From Phlyctochytrium arcticum (lineage: Eukaryota > Chytridiomycota > Chytridiomycetes > Chytridiales > Chytridiaceae), in the NCBI GenBank assembly GCA_025602905.1, contig JAHLKI010000016.1, positions 434,001-498,000 on the forward strand: a stretch of DNA of 64,000 nt. Reading direction: 5' to 3'. This document shows positions 1-11,200 of this stretch, one piece after another. The position numbers and the translations under genes were made by a program. The notes under the pieces are model-generated. The model had not been told where the DNA came from. It saw only the letters and a list, made by a program, of their open reading frames with translations, and ran no database searches. How positions within the stretch are numbered: the first letter of the stretch is position 1; each line of letters starts with the position of its first letter.

Positions 1-61
1 AAAGAAAAAGATGAATAAATGAGCTGTGAATTCACTCCATACTGTGGGTCTTTTGACGTAC

Positions 62-1154
62 CTTGGATAAGACGTTCTGCAAGTTCTTTGTGCCCGTTTC
101 TGAGCGCAGCGGTGGCTGGCCCGTTCCCAGCACATATACTGACATCCAGGCCAGAATCCAGTAGGCATGTCAAAGCCTCGGTATGTCCCAGCTGTGCCAG
201 GCGCTCTAATTGATGATGTAGATGCATCATTTCGTCATCTTCCTGAGGAAGGCCATAGTGGTGAAGGTAGATACGTAGGACCTGGGTATGGTCCTTTGTT
301 TTATGGAGGCGAATTATCTCGTCCAGCACCGTTTGAAATATGGCAAAAGCCGGACCTCCCAAGTCTATTTTCATGGACGAGATGAGAAATTCGAGGGCCG
401 GGCCATTGTCATAATGCACGATCCATTCCACTATGGCAAACATGAGTTCGCACAAAGGAACATCCTGTTTTTCTACTGCCGCAAAGAGCATAGTCACAAT
501 GTCAACGTCTTGCAGCACAATAGCTTCCAATAGGGGAGCTTCCTGCTGGCCTCCAAAAAGTCCTTCATACGCAAAAGTGCCGCTGGTCAGTAAGAGTTCA
601 ATCACGGGGAGGCATCGTGCGGTGACGGCATGCGACAAAGCTGTCTTGTGACCCAGCTGACGGCTGCACTTTGGGTTGACGTGAACGTGCTCACACTTTT
701 CTTCATCCTGCTTGTTGGGTGATGCGCCGGCACGGAAAAGCTGGGCAATTGACTTTAAGCTTTCTGTCGGCGAGATGCGCGCGTAACAAGCAGCATACGC
801 GAGTGCAGCCGATGCCCAATGCTGCGAAGGATTAAAGGTGCCTGGTCCTTTACTGCGTAGCCCAACGGGGATGCCCATCGTATCGAGATGAATGAGGACT
901 TGGTTGAAGAGAGCGGGAGTTCCAAAGCATTCTTGTATGGGCACCGTCAGCTGGTCGGAGATTTCATCAAACGAGTGGCACCGAATGTCTTTGGCAATGA
1001 TGAGTGCACATCTTTGGTCGGGGAAAGCAGCCCGGACTCGCTGGCAGGTGGATCGAAGTCTCAAGATGGTCACTAGATCGGCATGGCGGGCAATGTGTTC
1101 CAGTAACTCTAAGGGCAAGTCTGTCACTTGAGGTGCTCCCTTAGTTGCACTCAT
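62..1154 (-). CDS. F-box/ankyrin-like protein, 5' exon, runs off left edge
   Basis: This is the first exon of a minus-strand gene that continues beyond the window. The ATG is at 1154 and the frame is open for 364 codons to a donor site (CCAAG|GTACGT, intron beginning at 61). Residues about 11-45 resemble an F-box (TDLPLELLEHIARHADL, then ILRLRSTCQRVR), the segment that binds Skp1 in SCF ubiquitin ligases. Downstream are ankyrin-like helices (for example KTALSHAVTARCLPVIELLL and NGPATAALRNGHKELAERL). Fungal F-box-ankyrin proteins usually select ubiquitylation substrates, but no target can be named. The exon may splice to an acceptor within bases 1-61, which I could not place. The frame is clearly coding; the F-box assignment is moderate and the ankyrin assignment weaker. 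Confidence 0.72.
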
Positions 1155-2020
1155 CCTTGGGGTATCTTTCTTTGAATGAGCTTCTATATATATTCAGTTG
1201 TCTAGTTTATATATGAGGCCAGCGTCTGTCTCTGTGATGGCCGATGTCTTTTGGGAAACCCAAGCGGAGCGAGTGGCTTGGCTGCTTACCCCATGTTGCA
1301 CCAAGTGACGTCCGCCGTCTTGAGCCAACAACAACAAAAACAATCCCATCCGGGCATCAAATTCCACCATCATAACAAAGGCACTAGGGAATCCTAGCGA
1401 ATCAATCATAACATGGTGCATCAGGAACATGGATGGTTGTTATTGGCAGCGGGGCCACAAAGGCAAGCCCTCTGCCATGCATTTGTATTGCATCGCGCAG
1501 GGTTCGAAATGAGCCCTGTGCGGTCGAGATGCTGTGATGTCCAGAGGAATTCTTGATGCCCCGTGTGAAAAATACCCTATGGTTACTGATACATCAGACG
1601 ACGCTGAGCGGAGTTTGGCCGGCGGTCACGGCTGGCTTCAATCAGTAAATCACTATCCCCTGGGCCCCTGCCACTTTAGCGGTTGGTCGGCGACCCGCGG
1701 ACGGATGCAGGATGAAACCAGCTGTAGATGAATATAACACTCGAGCATAGCCCAGTAGGAATAGTCTGAATGGCACAAAAACTCTATGGGATAGCTAGGA
1801 TGAATAGGAAAGACTCTAGAAGGCGGGGGATCCTATTATTGGAAAGTGTTCTTGACGTTCTTTTCAAACGCCGCCAATGTGGGATGCAGTCACGTGTGTG
1901 CGGCACAGCCATGCTAGGGCCTTTTGCGACATGGAGGCCTACCAGATCTTTTTTCTTCGTGGGTGGCCAAACATCGCCGGCTGCGCAAAACAAAGGCCTT
2001 CTAGACGAGCGCTATCATCC
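1155..2020. other. Intergenic stretch without a supported gene
   Basis: Only short open frames without recognisable domains are present on either strand. A T/A-rich TATATATATT stretch near 1184-1194 lies just upstream of the minus-strand F-box gene and could be part of its promoter. Nothing else was recognised. Confidence 0.5.
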
Positions 2021-2023
2021 GGC

Positions 2024-2032
2024 ATATAAAAG
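2024..2032 (+). promoter_or_regulatory. Putative TATA box of SPE2
   Basis: The sequence TATAAAAGG is a near-perfect TATA element about 320 bp upstream of the SPE2 start codon. If transcription starts about 30 bp downstream, the leader is about 290 nt. I see no ATG in that leader, so the small regulatory uORF found in mammalian AdoMetDC mRNAs is not present here. Confidence 0.5.
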
Positions 2033-2347
2033 GAACGACGGCCGGCAGGGTCTCCCCATCATCTATTAACGGGAGTCTACGGCGGGGCAATCTCGAACCA
2101 GAATCGGAACACCTATACCTGAGCGAGATCCAACCATTCAGCTTTGACAGCAACGACGCAACAGTCGCAAAACCAATCATTATTCGGATCTTTGCATTGT
2201 GCACGTTGCGCTGTAGAGAACCTGGTTGAGCTGATCTCTTTTGAATTCCTCCAAAAATACCACCTTTCTGAGATTGCGACTATACCCGCGCCCTCTCCCC
2301 TTGCTCAATTCTCAAAACCCGGCCGATCTTAACCAAAAAACGGCAGG

Positions 2348-3829
2348 ATGGCTCACGTTGCCACCGCAGTACCACTTCCTGCCGAATCCACCGAGCAGCA
2401 AACCCTTTGCGGGTTCGAAGGCCCCGAAAAAGTCTTGGAAATATGGTTCCGCCCCTCCAACGGAAAAGACTCTCCCATACCTTACCCCACAGCGCCCCCA
2501 TCGCCTACCTCCCCGCAACAATCTTCTGTCGCCCAAATCATTGAAAACTTGAGCGAAGATGAGGTGTCGCTCGATGATGTCGATGAAATCGTGGACTGTG
2601 CCCGTCCCAAGCACAACTACCCAGTGGATGTCTTTCAGGATAACAGCGGGCAGTGGCAATACCGACGATCCGGTCTCCGCACAGTGGAACGAGCAGTTTG
2701 GGAAGATATGCTCTCGATCGTAAAGTGCCAAGTGCTGAACGTGATTGAGAATGAATGCGTGGATGCGTACCTGTTGAGCGAGTCATCCATGTTTGTTTAC
2801 TCCCACCGTTTGATCCTCAAGACATGCGGTACCACGACCCTTTTGCATGCCGTTCCCAAAATCCTCGAAATTGCCCGCAAATACTGTGGACTTTACGATG
2901 TCAACGCCGTCTTTTACTCCCGCAAAGCCTTTTTGTTTCCAGAGAAGCAGATTTATCCTCACGGGCGCTGGGGAGATGAAGTAGATTACTTGGACAAGCT
3001 CTTTTTGGAGGATGAGTTTGAAACGGCCGCCTATGTTGTTGGCAACATTAGTGGCGATCACTGGTGCCTGTACATGTGTACTCCTTTGCGCTTGGATCAC
3101 GACGGAGTAGAAGTCTCAGACTCTTCCTCACGCGACAGTGACTCGGGATCTACCATCATAGACGGGGAAGACGAAGAAGAGGACGATGTGACTTTGGAAG
3201 TCCTCATGACCAACCTGGACCCTGACACGATGAAGACGTTCTGGCGCACAGCGCAGGAAGCTGCCGCGGCGCAGGAACTCAAAACGGCGACCGGAAACGA
3301 CACCATTGCAGCTCAAAAGGCGGGTCAGCGCGTCTACTACGAGACGGGCATCTCCAACATTTACCCCAAAGCTCAAGTGGACGATTTCCTGTTTGATCCT
3401 TGTGGTTATTCCCTTAATGGCCTGCTGGGCCCTTACTACTTTACCATCCATGTGACACCGGAAGACATTTGCTCCTACGCGTCCTTTGAAACGAGCATCC
3501 CCGTCAAGCGCTTCTTTCCTCACAGCCGCCCCGGCTCCGAGAAAGAATTTGACACATTCGAAGACGTTATTCAACGCGTGGTGGCCTGCTTCAAACCCGG
3601 CATCTTTTCCACCACCCTCTTTTCGCGTAAAACAGTCGGCGCCCGCCACGGCAAGACGGACGGACTCCTCGAAGGCAACATTGCTGGATTCCGCCGTCGT
3701 GATCGCATTGTGCACTGTTTGGGCAAATGGGATTTGGTCTTTTGTCACTATGACAAGGGCCGGGAGAGTGAGGGCCACAAGGGCGCGAGAAAGACGCGGC
3801 GAGCAGCGACCAAAGTCACGCTTCGGTGA
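2348..3829 (+). CDS. SPE2: S-adenosylmethionine decarboxylase proenzyme
   Basis: Single-exon gene of 493 aa. AdoMetDC decarboxylates S-adenosylmethionine to supply aminopropyl groups for spermidine and spermine synthesis. The proenzyme cleaves itself at a Glu-Ser bond to make the pyruvoyl cofactor; that site is visible as YLLSESSMFV (residues about 141-150, cleavage between E145 and S146). Other family landmarks are the N-terminal FEGPEKVLEIWF, the active-site Cys in LKTCGTTTLL (C160), GYSLNG and the ITIHVTPE-like TIHVTPED. The protein is longer than human (334 aa) or yeast (396 aa) enzymes, partly because of an acidic Ser/Asp/Glu insert at about residues 250-280 (SSSRDSDSGS, EDEEEDD) next to the core beta sheet, and an N-terminal Pro-rich loop. 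The ATG has a good context (cagg ATGG) and is preceded by a stop-containing leader. The C-terminus is basic. Confidence 0.96.
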   Translation: MAHVATAVPLPAESTEQQTLCGFEGPEKVLEIWFRPSNGKDSPIPYPTAPPSPTSPQQSSVAQIIENLSEDEVSLDDVDEIVDCARPKHNYPVDVFQDNSGQWQYRRSGLRTVERAVWEDMLSIVKCQVLNVIENECVDAYLLSESSMFVYSHRLILKTCGTTTLLHAVPKILEIARKYCGLYDVNAVFYSRKAFLFPEKQIYPHGRWGDEVDYLDKLFLEDEFETAAYVVGNISGDHWCLYMCTPLRLDHDGVEVSDSSSRDSDSGSTIIDGEDEEEDDVTLEVLMTNLDPDTMKTFWRTAQEAAAAQELKTATGNDTIAAQKAGQRVYYETGISNIYPKAQVDDFLFDPCGYSLNGLLGPYYFTIHVTPEDICSYASFETSIPVKRFFPHSRPGSEKEFDTFEDVIQRVVACFKPGIFSTTLFSRKTVGARHGKTDGLLEGNIAGFRRRDRIVHCLGKWDLVFCHYDKGRESEGHKGARKTRRAATKVTLR

Positions 3830-4623
3830 CTACACACTTATGGAGCTTTAGCATTTTTCCGCGCTCTCACACCCACCACTCCTCGCAGCACATTCCCGCC
3901 TCACCTATCCCACACACCCCACATCATCACACACCCACCACCACTTCACATATATCCCTTACCCTTAAATACCGCACCCGCACTTTTTGATTTGCTTGCT
4001 CGTCAAATCCACAATATATTTTTATTTTTTTCTCTACAATGTCTGCATCGTGTTTTTTCGCCTTTGGGTTTCGATTTTTCTAGTCAATGATGGACTTTCC
4101 CCTTCTTGGTTTATAGATTTATTTCAAATACATCTATTTAACGATTCGCGAAAAACACGAATGAGCTGAAAAGCAAGTTAGAAGTGAAATCAATGCGACG
4201 CGTGGTGGGTAAAAGACAGATATGCATCTCACTGACCTTACGGCTTTAATGGCAAAAGCGTACCCTGGAATTTCTATAAGGAAGTTGCGTTATTTGGGTA
4301 AGGTCATGTTTTATACCTCTCGAGCCCTGCGCAGCAATCCGTCTGTGGGAATTTTTTTGCCTCGCATTTATACTCGAGCTCGGAGGAAAGGGAAAACATA
4401 TCCAGAGTGTACAAGCATTGGCGGCCACCCTGCGGTTTGTCAACATCTCATGGGTGGAAAAGGGTTCTGCACCATGACGTTTTGGTTACATTGTACTTTT
4501 GTCATGACAGGTTAGTTCAGCAGGTACCACGAGTACCACAAAAAGACGTATATGGTGCTGGAGCCGATATCACAAAGTCAAAAATAAACAATATATTCCA
4601 AAAAAAAGGACAACTCAACAGTC
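3830..4623. other. Convergent 3' intergenic region
   Basis: This 794-bp stretch separates the convergent SPE2 and haem-oxygenase-like genes. It begins with a C/A-rich tract (about 3860-3950) followed by T-rich sequence typical of 3' untranslated regions. I see no gene, RNA or repeat in it. Confidence 0.5.
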
Positions 4624-7268
4624 CTACAAGCTCAATACCCCCCGTACCCGCTCCAACTCGTCCAAATCCACATCCGGAAGAGTAGGCAACACCTCCCGAA
4701 CCAAAAGGTGTACTCCGGCCATGAGTTGGTCGGGGTAGACCATACCCACCAGACTCAATGCCAAAAAGTAATTTGCCAAGTCCACATCTTCCATTGTGGG
4801 GACGGATTCGGTACTGGGAAGGGAAACGAGGAATGAGCGGAGTGTAAAGAGTCGGGTTCCCAATGGTCCGAAATGGTGTTTGGGCGAAAAGAGGTTGGAG
4901 AGGAGGGTGGGGATGATGGACGTAAAGTTGAGTGGGAGAGTTGGTGGGAGATGAGGGGGGAGTGGGGTGGTTTGAAGAAGGTGGTGGGCGAGGTAGAGGG
5001 ATAAAGGGGTGGTTTTTTGAAGGAGGGTGTAGAGGGTTGATGGGTGAAGTGTTGTGAGGGGTAATGGGAGGAGGGAAGGGAGGGGTAATGCATCTCCTTC
5101 TTCTTCTTTGGACGTGGTGGGAGAAAGATAAAGTGTTTCGGCTGCAGGCGCGATATTCTTTTCCAACGACGTAGCCAAACCCGACAATGGGGCCCCAACC
5201 TCCACCCACTCTCTCACCACCTCTCTATCCTCCTCTTTAAACCAGGGCGCCATACATCCACCCCGATTCACGGCCCGTTCCAGTCTTGAAATGTCGGAAG
5301 TGGAGAGATCGACGTACCCGCTGGCTTTTAACGCGTCGAGAAAGGCGGGTGGGTCGTCAAAGTAGGTCGACATGGGGGCTGTGGTGCCGGTTGAGGAGGT
5401 GAGAGGGAGATGGGCGTGGCGGGATTTGCCGTGGAGTTTTGTGGTGATGAGGGAGAGCATTTTTGTGGTTTGTGGTGTTGTTGGTTGGGAGATAGAGAAG
5501 GGGCATGATGCGGGTTTTGGGTTGTTGTCGTCGGTGGAAAGAGATGAGACGGGACATACGCCTTGACGTGATGAAGGTGTTGTACTAAGGGCAGGAGTAT
5601 CTCCCAACTCGAGGACCCACTCTCTCAAGACCCTTTGCTCCTCACGCGTAAACACTCCAAACATTTCCCGTCCAAACGCACACAACTCCAGAAACGGGCT
5701 GTTGGGATCCCCCTTTTTGATCCATTCTGAATCCTGTAAGGCCCGAACGAGAGGTAACGCGTTGTCGTGGATATGGGCGGGGTCGAGCCAGGTGTGGAGG
5801 GGGATGGACGCGAGGGTGAGGGAAGGGGGATGGATTTTGTGGGCGTAGGGGGCTTTTTGGGTAAAGATGGCTTGGACTTTGCGGGTTAGGAGGGTGGGTT
5901 CTTGTTGGGAGTTGATGGGTGATGGTTTGGTGGTAGAGGCGGGAGTCAGAGGGAGAGAGTGTGGAGTGTAGCGACGCTTGTGTTGGGCACGTCTCGAGTC
6001 TAGGGCTGGCTGCAAGGGATTGATTTCCGCCAGGTAGTACCCGACCAAGATGCGTTCCCAATGGGTATTGCGCGCCTCCAACCCCTCAGTCTCCTCTATG
6101 AAGGCCAAATAATCTATGACAGATTGAGTGGCCATGGCCGCGTGTCCGGATGCGGCATTGTCGATGGTGACGTGAAGCAAAAAGTAGTTGTAGTCGAGTC
6201 CCATTTGACGAAACTCGTGGGTGGTGATGAGGAGGTGGAGGGGGAGTTGTTCGTAGCCGAAATTGTAGCCCATGGCTTCAGGGAAGTAGTCACCGCCGGC
6301 AAATTGGCCCAAGGCGAGTTGCAAGGTCCCGCGGGTGAATGCAGTGGGTTCAAAGGTGGGAGAATAGGCAAAAGCGCGAGAATGGATGGGCGGGAGATGC
6401 AAGTTTTCCGACGCCAGACAGGTATTGTAGACGTTGATGTGGTTTTGTTCTGGGAGAGCTTCACCGAGTTCTTCGGCAAAAGTTTGAAACATGGGCCGGG
6501 CAAAGGGGCGGATGGGGGTGGGAGTTTGCGGGGAAAAAGTGTTTTGGAGCCAGGAGCCGTCGACGAGTTTGGTGGGAGCGTTTTGGACGAGCCAGTAATG
6601 GGCATAGTCGCGATCGGGAAACATGATGTTGGAAGTATGGAGCGAGTTGTTTGAGGCAAGCATGTCGGCGTCCCATTGATGCATGTAGTCGTGGTAGGCT
6701 TGCATGGTGGATTGGTGGGAGGCGAGCATGTAGGTCGACAGAGTCTTTGGGCAGAATCCTTGGTGGGCCGCCATGGCTGATGCGAGGTTGTTCTTTTTTA
6801 GCAAGTCCCGGGCCATCATGGCCTTGGCTATGGAGATTTGCTTTTCGAGAAAGACGCGTGCGGTGGTCAGGACATTTGGAAAATGTTCAATGTTGATGAG
6901 ACGGTAAAACAACTCTTGATCCGACATGTCTGGATAATCGTCCAATGCCTTTCTGGCCAGGCGGTCTAAACATTTGTACGGATCAATGTCCTGAATGTTT
7001 GTGGGAGTTGACTGACTCGAGACTTACCCTCCCATTCTGCCATCAGGTCGTTGTGGTGATCCTTCTCTTTGTATTTGACACTGATATTAGAACTCTCACT
7101 CGCATCGCTGTTGATGTCGATGGATGCAGGCTCGCTGTCACTTGCATGCGAGCTGCTGTCGCTAGTAGCACTACTGCTTTCGGTGCAAATGCCGGGAGCA
7201 GCAGGCCGACAGCCCCATCCCAGCGCACCCGTCAACCGAGGCCAGACACTGTTACTGCTGCTGCTCAT
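4624..7268 (-). CDS. Haem-oxygenase-like iron-containing redox enzyme (two exons)
   Basis: Predicted exons are 7028-7268 and 4624-6965 on the minus strand, joined across a 62-nt intron (G|GTAAGT ... TTTAG|AC) that keeps the frame; product 860 aa. The N-terminal 80 residues are Ser-rich. The core at about 300-360 contains FPEAMGYNFGYEQLPLHLL and YNYFLLHVTIDNAASGHAA. Their Glu/His and His/Asp/His pattern matches the haem-oxygenase-like diiron fold (iron-containing redox enzyme family, Haem_oxygenas_2), whose bacterial members are nonhaem diiron oxidases or oxygenases. The substrate is unknown. The C-terminal half is Pro/Thr/Leu-rich and carries two related blocks, REEQRVLREWV and KEEDREVVREWV, each preceded by a short charged segment, suggesting an internal duplication. 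The first ATG (7268) was chosen because the leader upstream is not open. A (GT)n run lies at about 7313-7329. Confidence 0.82.
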
Positions 7269-7545
7269 GTTGTATATCGTGCTGTATGTATGTGATGCAG
7301 CGTTGGGTTGGGATGTGTGTGTGTGTGTGGGTTATAGCATAGACTCTTTCATTGATAAGGTGGACCCTTTCGTTCATTTTACATTTATGACCAGAATCCT
7401 TGACGGACATGACGTTGGAATATAAGCCATGGACTCGCTTGGATATCTTGGAAACTGGCCGGCCTCTGCTACGCTCCGCACATCCACGCCTGCTCCATCT
7501 TTCTCTATGGTGCTTTTGTACATTTCCCTTACGAAACTATCGTAG

Positions 7546-7597
7546 AGCTCTACCTATAAACCCCACAGGTAAGCTCTACCTATAGACCCCACAGGTA
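7546..7597. repeat. 26-bp tandem duplication
   Basis: Two adjacent 26-bp copies (7546-7571 and 7572-7597) differ at a single base (CTATAAACC versus CTATAGACC). The function is unknown. Confidence 0.9.
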
Positions 7598-7845
7598 AAG
7601 CATATACGGCGAGTGACTATACAGACAGTATGGCAGTTCGAGAGATGTGTTCTATATGAGACCACATCCCTCCACGATCCCTCCAACAACCCCTTCAAAA
7701 CGTGCCAAAGCGCCAAAACGTGCGCAAAGCCCAAGTGACGTCAAACTGAAGAGTCCTTGGGCCGTGGAATGTGGTTGGGCCGTGTCGCGTGGGCTTTCCC
7801 TTCGGAGCATTTACAATGGCGGATCATCTCACTTCCTCTTTGTGA

Positions 7846-7860
7846 GCGCTAGGACTTCCC
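7846..7860 (+). repeat. Orphan MULE terminus
   Basis: The 15 bases GCGCTAGGACTTCCC are identical to the outer end of the right inverted repeat of the MULE at 19818-22470. Similarity stops further in, and I found no matching left end upstream. It may be a solo end of a related non-autonomous element or a deletion scar. Confidence 0.55.
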
Positions 7861-8166
7861 TACATAGGAACAGCCGGTGGAAGTATACACGCTGGAACAA
7901 CGGCATCTGCCTCTACCAAGTGAGAAGCCCAAAAGAAGAGCCGCCCGACCATCAAGCGCAATGCTCGCGAGCCTCGACCCCAACCGGGTCACACAATTCC
8001 AACGGAAGGAACCTGGCACTGTGGAGACTAGGGAACTGTGTATCTCTCACTCATGAAGAACAGTGTTCAGCTGCCGAGCTTGGAATCGAAATTCCCTCCC
8101 CTACCGTACTCAAAAATGCATGTAAATCCGATCCAAAAGTGAATCGGTGACCTCACAATAGCATCC

Positions 8167-8200
8167 TTCCGATACTTTCCGACTTCCGATACTTTCCGAC
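8167..8200. repeat. 17-bp perfect tandem duplication
   Basis: The unit TTCCGATACTTTCCGAC occurs twice head to tail (8167-8183 and 8184-8200) without mismatches. Confidence 0.92.
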
Positions 8201-11200
8201 TATGCAAATTGTAAGGCCCAGCTGGGCCCAACGAGCACGTGCTGCACTCACCGCGACATAGCAATCTATTCTCTTTTTGGCACCCCGTCATCCCAATTAG
8301 GGACTATCGCGACCAAACCCGGAATCGTGATGGAGTCCCCATGTATGCCAGCGACGCGAAAACCACCAAAATGTTGCCCGCAGTTTGGACAGGCATTTCG
8401 ACGGCCAGAGACATGCACATACACTCTCGAGCGCCAAGGCCGCCAGAAATGGATTCCTGGGACGATTCTGGTATAGTGGATCTCTTCCTTGATAATTTTT
8501 GAATGACTGTGGGCTGTCAAGTGAATGGTTTTAAGCTCTTTCTGAGTTGGACACCGTGGGAGAAACAGTCTCACAGCCAACGCGCGTGTAGTAAATGGCA
8601 CCTTGGCACACATAGAAAGCACTGCTACATACTACAGCCGGTGCCGATGCATCCCCTTTACCTGGTGCTTTATGTAGCGCAAACGACGGCTCACCGGTCT
8701 CACCCACACGCACCAAGGTTCGCCAACATGCCCGCTATGTGTAGGATCTTGAGTGGCGATTACTGAAAGTTGGCGTGGATGGCCTTGGCATGGACGACAC
8801 ACTAACTTGAAGCCTGAGACGAACATGGAAGGTGTGGGAGGGGATCGATTGCAGTGTATGCCAAGGACGAGCGAGGTGGGCATACATGGTTGGGCTAGAT
8901 GACAATGGATTCGAGAACCAAAGCGTTGAATGAAAAGATGGCCAAGGCTTCCCATGCAAAGTCTGCTCTAGACCGTCCCCAGAGTCACTGCTGGTCAATG
9001 CACTCGGATCGCGGAAAGTGTCTCCAAGATTCGATCGCCAGCTGCAGTCTTCACAGAATGCTTGCTAGACCCGCCGACTTCACCGAGTTTCGCTCACTAC
9101 TTGCGACATCGCTTAGCCCGCCCCAACTCGCCCCCCACACTTGAACGGGTATCAGCAAGGTATAGCGACCCTTCTGGTATTGGCCGTAATAACTGAATTC
9201 TGAGGCCGCTCTGTATAGCAGCATCTTCACGTCCGGGGGCATATGCAGCTGGCTCGCACCGTTGGATCCCTTTTCACGTCGTTATCGTTGCTGCAACTCT
9301 GGACATTGTTGACGGTTACAAAGTTGGGGGACTCACCGATTGTCGATTAATTTGAGGTGCTAACCCATTCAGTTTAACGAGAATGGAGGTGTTTATCCCC
9401 CCTCTCACTACACTCTGCACATCCAACCATCTCCCATCTTCATGCCCACCAGAATCGTCCGGTGGGGCGGCGTTGAGGAAGTGGCAAAGAAGTGGCAAAG
9501 AAGTAAGGAATGAAAATGTACGAGCAGAGTTGTGAATGTATGGTTTAGATAGAGAATAGGGCAGGAAAGAGAGCAAAAGCCGCGGGACGCAGGATAAAGC
9601 AAGGCAGGAAAGACAGCAAGGGAAAGAAAGCCGGTAACAGCAAGCAAGAAAAGTAGAGACAGCCGGAAACAAAAGCACCTTCTCATTAATTCCAATGCAT
9701 TTTGTGGAATTGTTGCCTACATGTTCCTTAACGTAAGTCGCTCGCTGCCTTTAGTGTTCCGTAGAAGGGTAAAAGAGGAAGATGCCAGCAAAAGAAGGAA
9801 AATTCAAAGAATGTAAATCCGCAGAATGACAAAAAATCAATCAACACCAAAAGAGAACAAAAGCAAAGGACAAAAGAGGGGAAGAGCAAAAAAAAGGCAG
9901 TAAGGCAGGAAAGGCCAATAGACACTTCAGGGTGAAAGCTCCTGGTCGTGCATTTCCTCTTGGGAAAAATTCACTTACCAAGTCTAAGAGGATATAAACA
10001 GACATGCCAATTGCACATCAGCAAGTATGTTGAAGCAGAAACTTGGTGCACCAGGAAGGAATAGAATTTAGACCACATATGAGTACAGGCAAGTCAGGTA
10101 CGAGAACCGGCTCAAGAGAAACTTGGCAAGGCCGCAACAGGAATCTATAAAGAATTAGACAGGGAGGCAAAAGAAGCTTGCTAGCATGAAGGAGGCAATT
10201 TGAATCATCTGGGAAATATAAGGCACTTGATAAGGGTATGCTAACAACAAAGGCAAAAGAAAATTAAAGGAATGACAGGACTTTTGGCAAACTAATGACA
10301 AAACTAGGCATGTTTGCCTGCCCAACTATTTTGGTTTGTACTCAATTATGCAATCCAACTGCAGCAAAAATTGCTATCAACCTCCTGTCCAGAAATGCAA
10401 GTACAGTAAAAAATCAGATGCAGAATAAAATGTATCTGATGAATCGCCAAAAACCCTGTTTTGCTAGAGCATACCATTGCTATGACTACTTGTATTGGGT
10501 TTGGATGTATGTATCATATGGTTCACAACAGCACATTCAATACCAGCAGCAGGCAATAGTCCCACAACTGAAATCATTTCAAAAAATGCAAACCATTCTG
10601 CAAATGGGCCAAAAATTGGATGTGTGGGAAGAATTTGAATGATTTGTCAATACACATGGAATTCCCTTCAACAATGCAACAAAAATGATCTGCATCCTGC
10701 ATGTTCAGCATATATCCAGGCAGGTGATGGCGTGGGCGGACCGGCTATACAGCACATTGTCTATCAAGCAGCAAGCATTGACCTACAATTTTTCTCAACT
10801 TTGCTTTTTGCTGCCTGCATATTGATGATTTTGTTGCTTGAGCTTACAATATGGAATACTGAGGCTACATTTAGGCACTGCTTCTTCCCTCAACAGTAAG
10901 CACATGCAAGAAATTGACCAAGTAAAAGGTTGGTCCAACCTTGATTGCAAAACAGATTGCTTTAATGTTTGAATTGCCTCAAGAAGGGACAACTTTTCTC
11001 TTGAACCGATCCAAATAACAAAGGTTGGTAGCCAGGGAATCATTGAGGTATCAAATTACAGTGTTTGTATTGGTGTAATATCATATACCCCATATAAATG
11101 ATTTATGGCCAAGTCTTCCCCTTGCTTCATGAAGGGCTTAACTACCACAACATCACGCAAAATTCCAAAACAGAAGTAACTGGAGTTCCAAGAATGGAAA

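Larger units (their letters stand above)
7269..9900. other. Region without a supported gene; short tandem repeats
   Basis: CpG content is still normal here, unlike the domain that follows. Several open frames of 60-170 codons exist but none shows a domain or plausible splice structure. The stretch contains a GT microsatellite near 7313, two small tandem duplications (7546-7597 and 8167-8200), a palindromic TGACGTCA (7736-7743, a CRE/ATF-type bZIP site) and a sequence identical to the terminus of the MULE found at 19.8-22.5 kb. The last few hundred bases are purine-rich on the plus strand. Confidence 0.5.

Noticed and set aside
2312..3778. Long antisense frames opposite SPE2
   Set aside because: They are shadows of a strongly supported coding gene and have no domain content.
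6991..7027. 37-nt intron in the haem-oxygenase-like gene ending at a CAG
   Set aside because: The acceptor is out of phase with exon 1; the acceptor at 6966 gives a 62-nt intron and preserves the frame.
7647..8150. 167-codon plus-strand frame
   Set aside because: It has a non-ATG start, no recognisable motif and no homologous splice structure; it also spans the orphan MULE end.
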